From Mycobacterium sp. ACS4054 (GTDB lineage: Bacteria > Actinomycetota > Actinomycetes > Mycobacteriales > Mycobacteriaceae), in assembly GCF_001667275.1 (NCBI RefSeq), contig NZ_LZHV01000048.1:1-64000 (forward strand): a stretch of 64,000 nucleotides of DNA. The letters run 5' to 3'. The notes beneath the pieces are model-generated. The model saw nothing but the letters and a program-made list of their open reading frames with translations, did not search any database and was not told the DNA's origin. Made by a program: the position numbers and the translations under genes. Positions 63,112 through 64,000 of the stretch are shown piece after piece. Each line of letters starts with the position of its first letter. The stretch's first letter is position 1.

Positions 63112-63831
63112 GTGCGCGCCAGCCTCGCCCCGTGCCGAACCGCCGGATTCACCGCGCGGCGGCGCCGCTTGGTGGCCATCGCGATGCTGCTGATGCTGGT
63201 GCCGCTGGCCACCGGGTGCCTGCGCGTGCGGGCGTCGCTCACCATCTCGCCCGACGACCTGGTGTCCGGTGAGATCGTCGCCGCCGCTAAACCCAAGACG
63301 CCCAAGGACACCGGCCCGCAGCTCGACAGCAACAACCTGCCGTTCAGCCAGAAGGTGGCGGTGTCCAACTACGACAGCGACGGCTACGTCGGGTCGCAGG
63401 CGGTGTTCTCTGATCTGACCTTCGCGGAGTTGCCGCAGCTGGCCAACATGAACTCCGACGCGCAGGGCGTGAACCTGTCGCTGCGCCGCAACGGCAACCT
63501 GGTGATCCTGGAGGGCCGGGCGGACCTGACGTCGCTGACCGATTCCGAGGCCGAGGTCGAGCTGACCGTCGCCTTCCCCGGCGTGGTGACTTCCACCAAC
63601 GGCGATCGGGTCGAGTCCACGGTGGTGTCCTGGAAACTCAAGCCGGGCGTGGTGACCACGATGACCGCCCAGGCCCGCTACACCGACCCGAACACCCGGT
63701 CGTTCACCGGGGCCGGCGTCTGGCTAGGCATCGCGTCCTTCGCGGCGGCCGGCGTGGTGGCGCTGCTTGCGTGGATGAACCGCGACCGCTCCCCGCGGCT
63801 CACCGCACCACGCGACCAGTCGCCGAGCTAG
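63112..63831 (+). CDS. lppM: Lipoprotein LppM
   Basis: LppM affects phagosome maturation in M. tuberculosis. The 239-residue protein has a lipoprotein signal with lipobox PLATGC (C36), an extracellular domain (about 38-205) and a C-terminal transmembrane helix (about 205-228, GVWLGIASFAAAGVVALLAWM). The GTG at 63112 is chosen as it gives a normal signal peptide; the frame is open to 63040. Its stop TAG and the TAG of the convergent gene overlap in the sequence CTAG. Confidence 0.9.
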   Translation: MRASLAPCRTAGFTARRRRLVAIAMLLMLVPLATGCLRVRASLTISPDDLVSGEIVAAAKPKTPKDTGPQLDSNNLPFSQKVAVSNYDSDGYVGSQAVFSDLTFAELPQLANMNSDAQGVNLSLRRNGNLVILEGRADLTSLTDSEAEVELTVAFPGVVTSTNGDRVESTVVSWKLKPGVVTTMTAQARYTDPNTRSFTGAGVWLGIASFAAAGVVALLAWMNRDRSPRLTAPRDQSPS

Positions 63832-64000
63832 CCCTGCGGGGCGGGTGACCAGTACGCCAGCATCTCGGCGAACGTCTGGAAGGCGGGCGCCGAGACGCCG
63901 TAGGTCGCCTCCAGGTGGATGCTCAGCGGGAAGCCCAGCTCCGCGACCCCGTCGATCACGCGTTTGTACAGGTCGACCATCAGCCGGCGCTTCTCGGGCG
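63828..64000 (-). CDS. 3' end of a methylenetetrahydrofolate reductase-like gene (Rv2172c-like, partial)
   Basis: Fifty-six complete codons at the C-terminus read ...RRLMVDLYKRVIDGV...LGFPLSIHLEATYGVSAPAFQTFAEMLAYWSPAPQG. Position beside lppM and the sequence pattern match Rv2172c, a protein proposed to be an unusual methylenetetrahydrofolate reductase supplying methyl groups to methionine synthase. The 5' part lies beyond the right edge. It ends tail-to-tail with lppM in CTAG. Confidence 0.75.
   Translation of the reverse strand, partial: PEKRRLMVDLYKRVIDGVAELGFPLSIHLEATYGVSAPAFQTFAEMLAYWSPAPQG

Overview
The window is about 64 kb of high-GC DNA from a non-tuberculous Mycobacterium. The gene order follows the M. 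tuberculosis H37Rv block Rv2117 to Rv2172c (recalled from memory, not searched). Mycothiol biosynthesis (MshC), Wag31, SepF, an mce operon, 13E12-family proteins and mycobacterial lipoproteins all point to Mycobacterium. The protein variants look closest to the slow-growing, M. avium-complex-like side of the genus, but the species cannot be fixed from sequence alone. The first 15 bases are Tn5/Nextera mosaic-end sequence, so the left edge is a library-adapter artefact at a contig end.

Layout. (1) 16-6901: a proline-rich protein tail, a DUF503 protein, the tRNA m1A58 methyltransferase trmI, a RecB-like Fe-S nuclease, a DEAD-box helicase with an altered motif VI, a disulfide oxidoreductase overlapping a DUF4126 membrane protein, then hisG-hisE. 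(2) 6958-18324: a TetR regulator divergent from a complete mce operon (two YrbE permeases, MceA-F, an Mce-associated protein and an MPT64/RsiV-like secreted protein). M. tuberculosis has a PPE gene at this place. (3) 18348-22488: metH of the E. coli subfamily, preceded by a clear S-adenosylhomocysteine (SAH) riboswitch whose pseudoknot competes with a hairpin that hides the Shine-Dalgarno. (4) 22764-31858: PAC2 protein, SDR, mshC, cysQ, two conserved proteins, a histidine phosphatase, lppL and pyrD. uppP, which sits in this run in M. tuberculosis, is absent. (5) 31855-35758: a 13E12/HNH protein with a second N-terminal remnant and a perfect SOS box, a PEBP protein, an M20 peptidase, tRNA-Leu(GAG), and a tandem repeat abutting the tRNA. 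(6) 35939-39059: a three-gene overlapping operon: PAS/GAF-SpoIIE phosphatase, a cobalamin-binding protein with the W-x9-EH signature of CarH-type photoreceptors but no DNA-binding domain, and a STAS anti-sigma antagonist. It looks like a B12/light-sensing partner-switch module and is the most interesting item here. (7) 39084-61380: a phosphoribosyltransferase, then the division and cell-wall (dcw) cluster on the minus strand from mraZ to wag31, with a tandem MraZ operator and a possible second, inverted one. (8) 61687-64000: a DUF3040 protein with an intrinsic terminator, a GNAT acetyltransferase, lppM, and the 3' end of an Rv2172c-like MTHFR-family gene.

The dcw genes are mostly joined by 4-nt stop/start overlaps and would be read as one or a few long transcripts starting at the MraZ-controlled promoter. 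The mce genes are similarly coupled. A short element beginning with a TAG stop codon recurs at the 3' ends of three unrelated genes (trmI, the PAC2 gene, pbpB), with a fourth copy beside pbpB. No CRISPR array, complete insertion sequence or prophage was seen.
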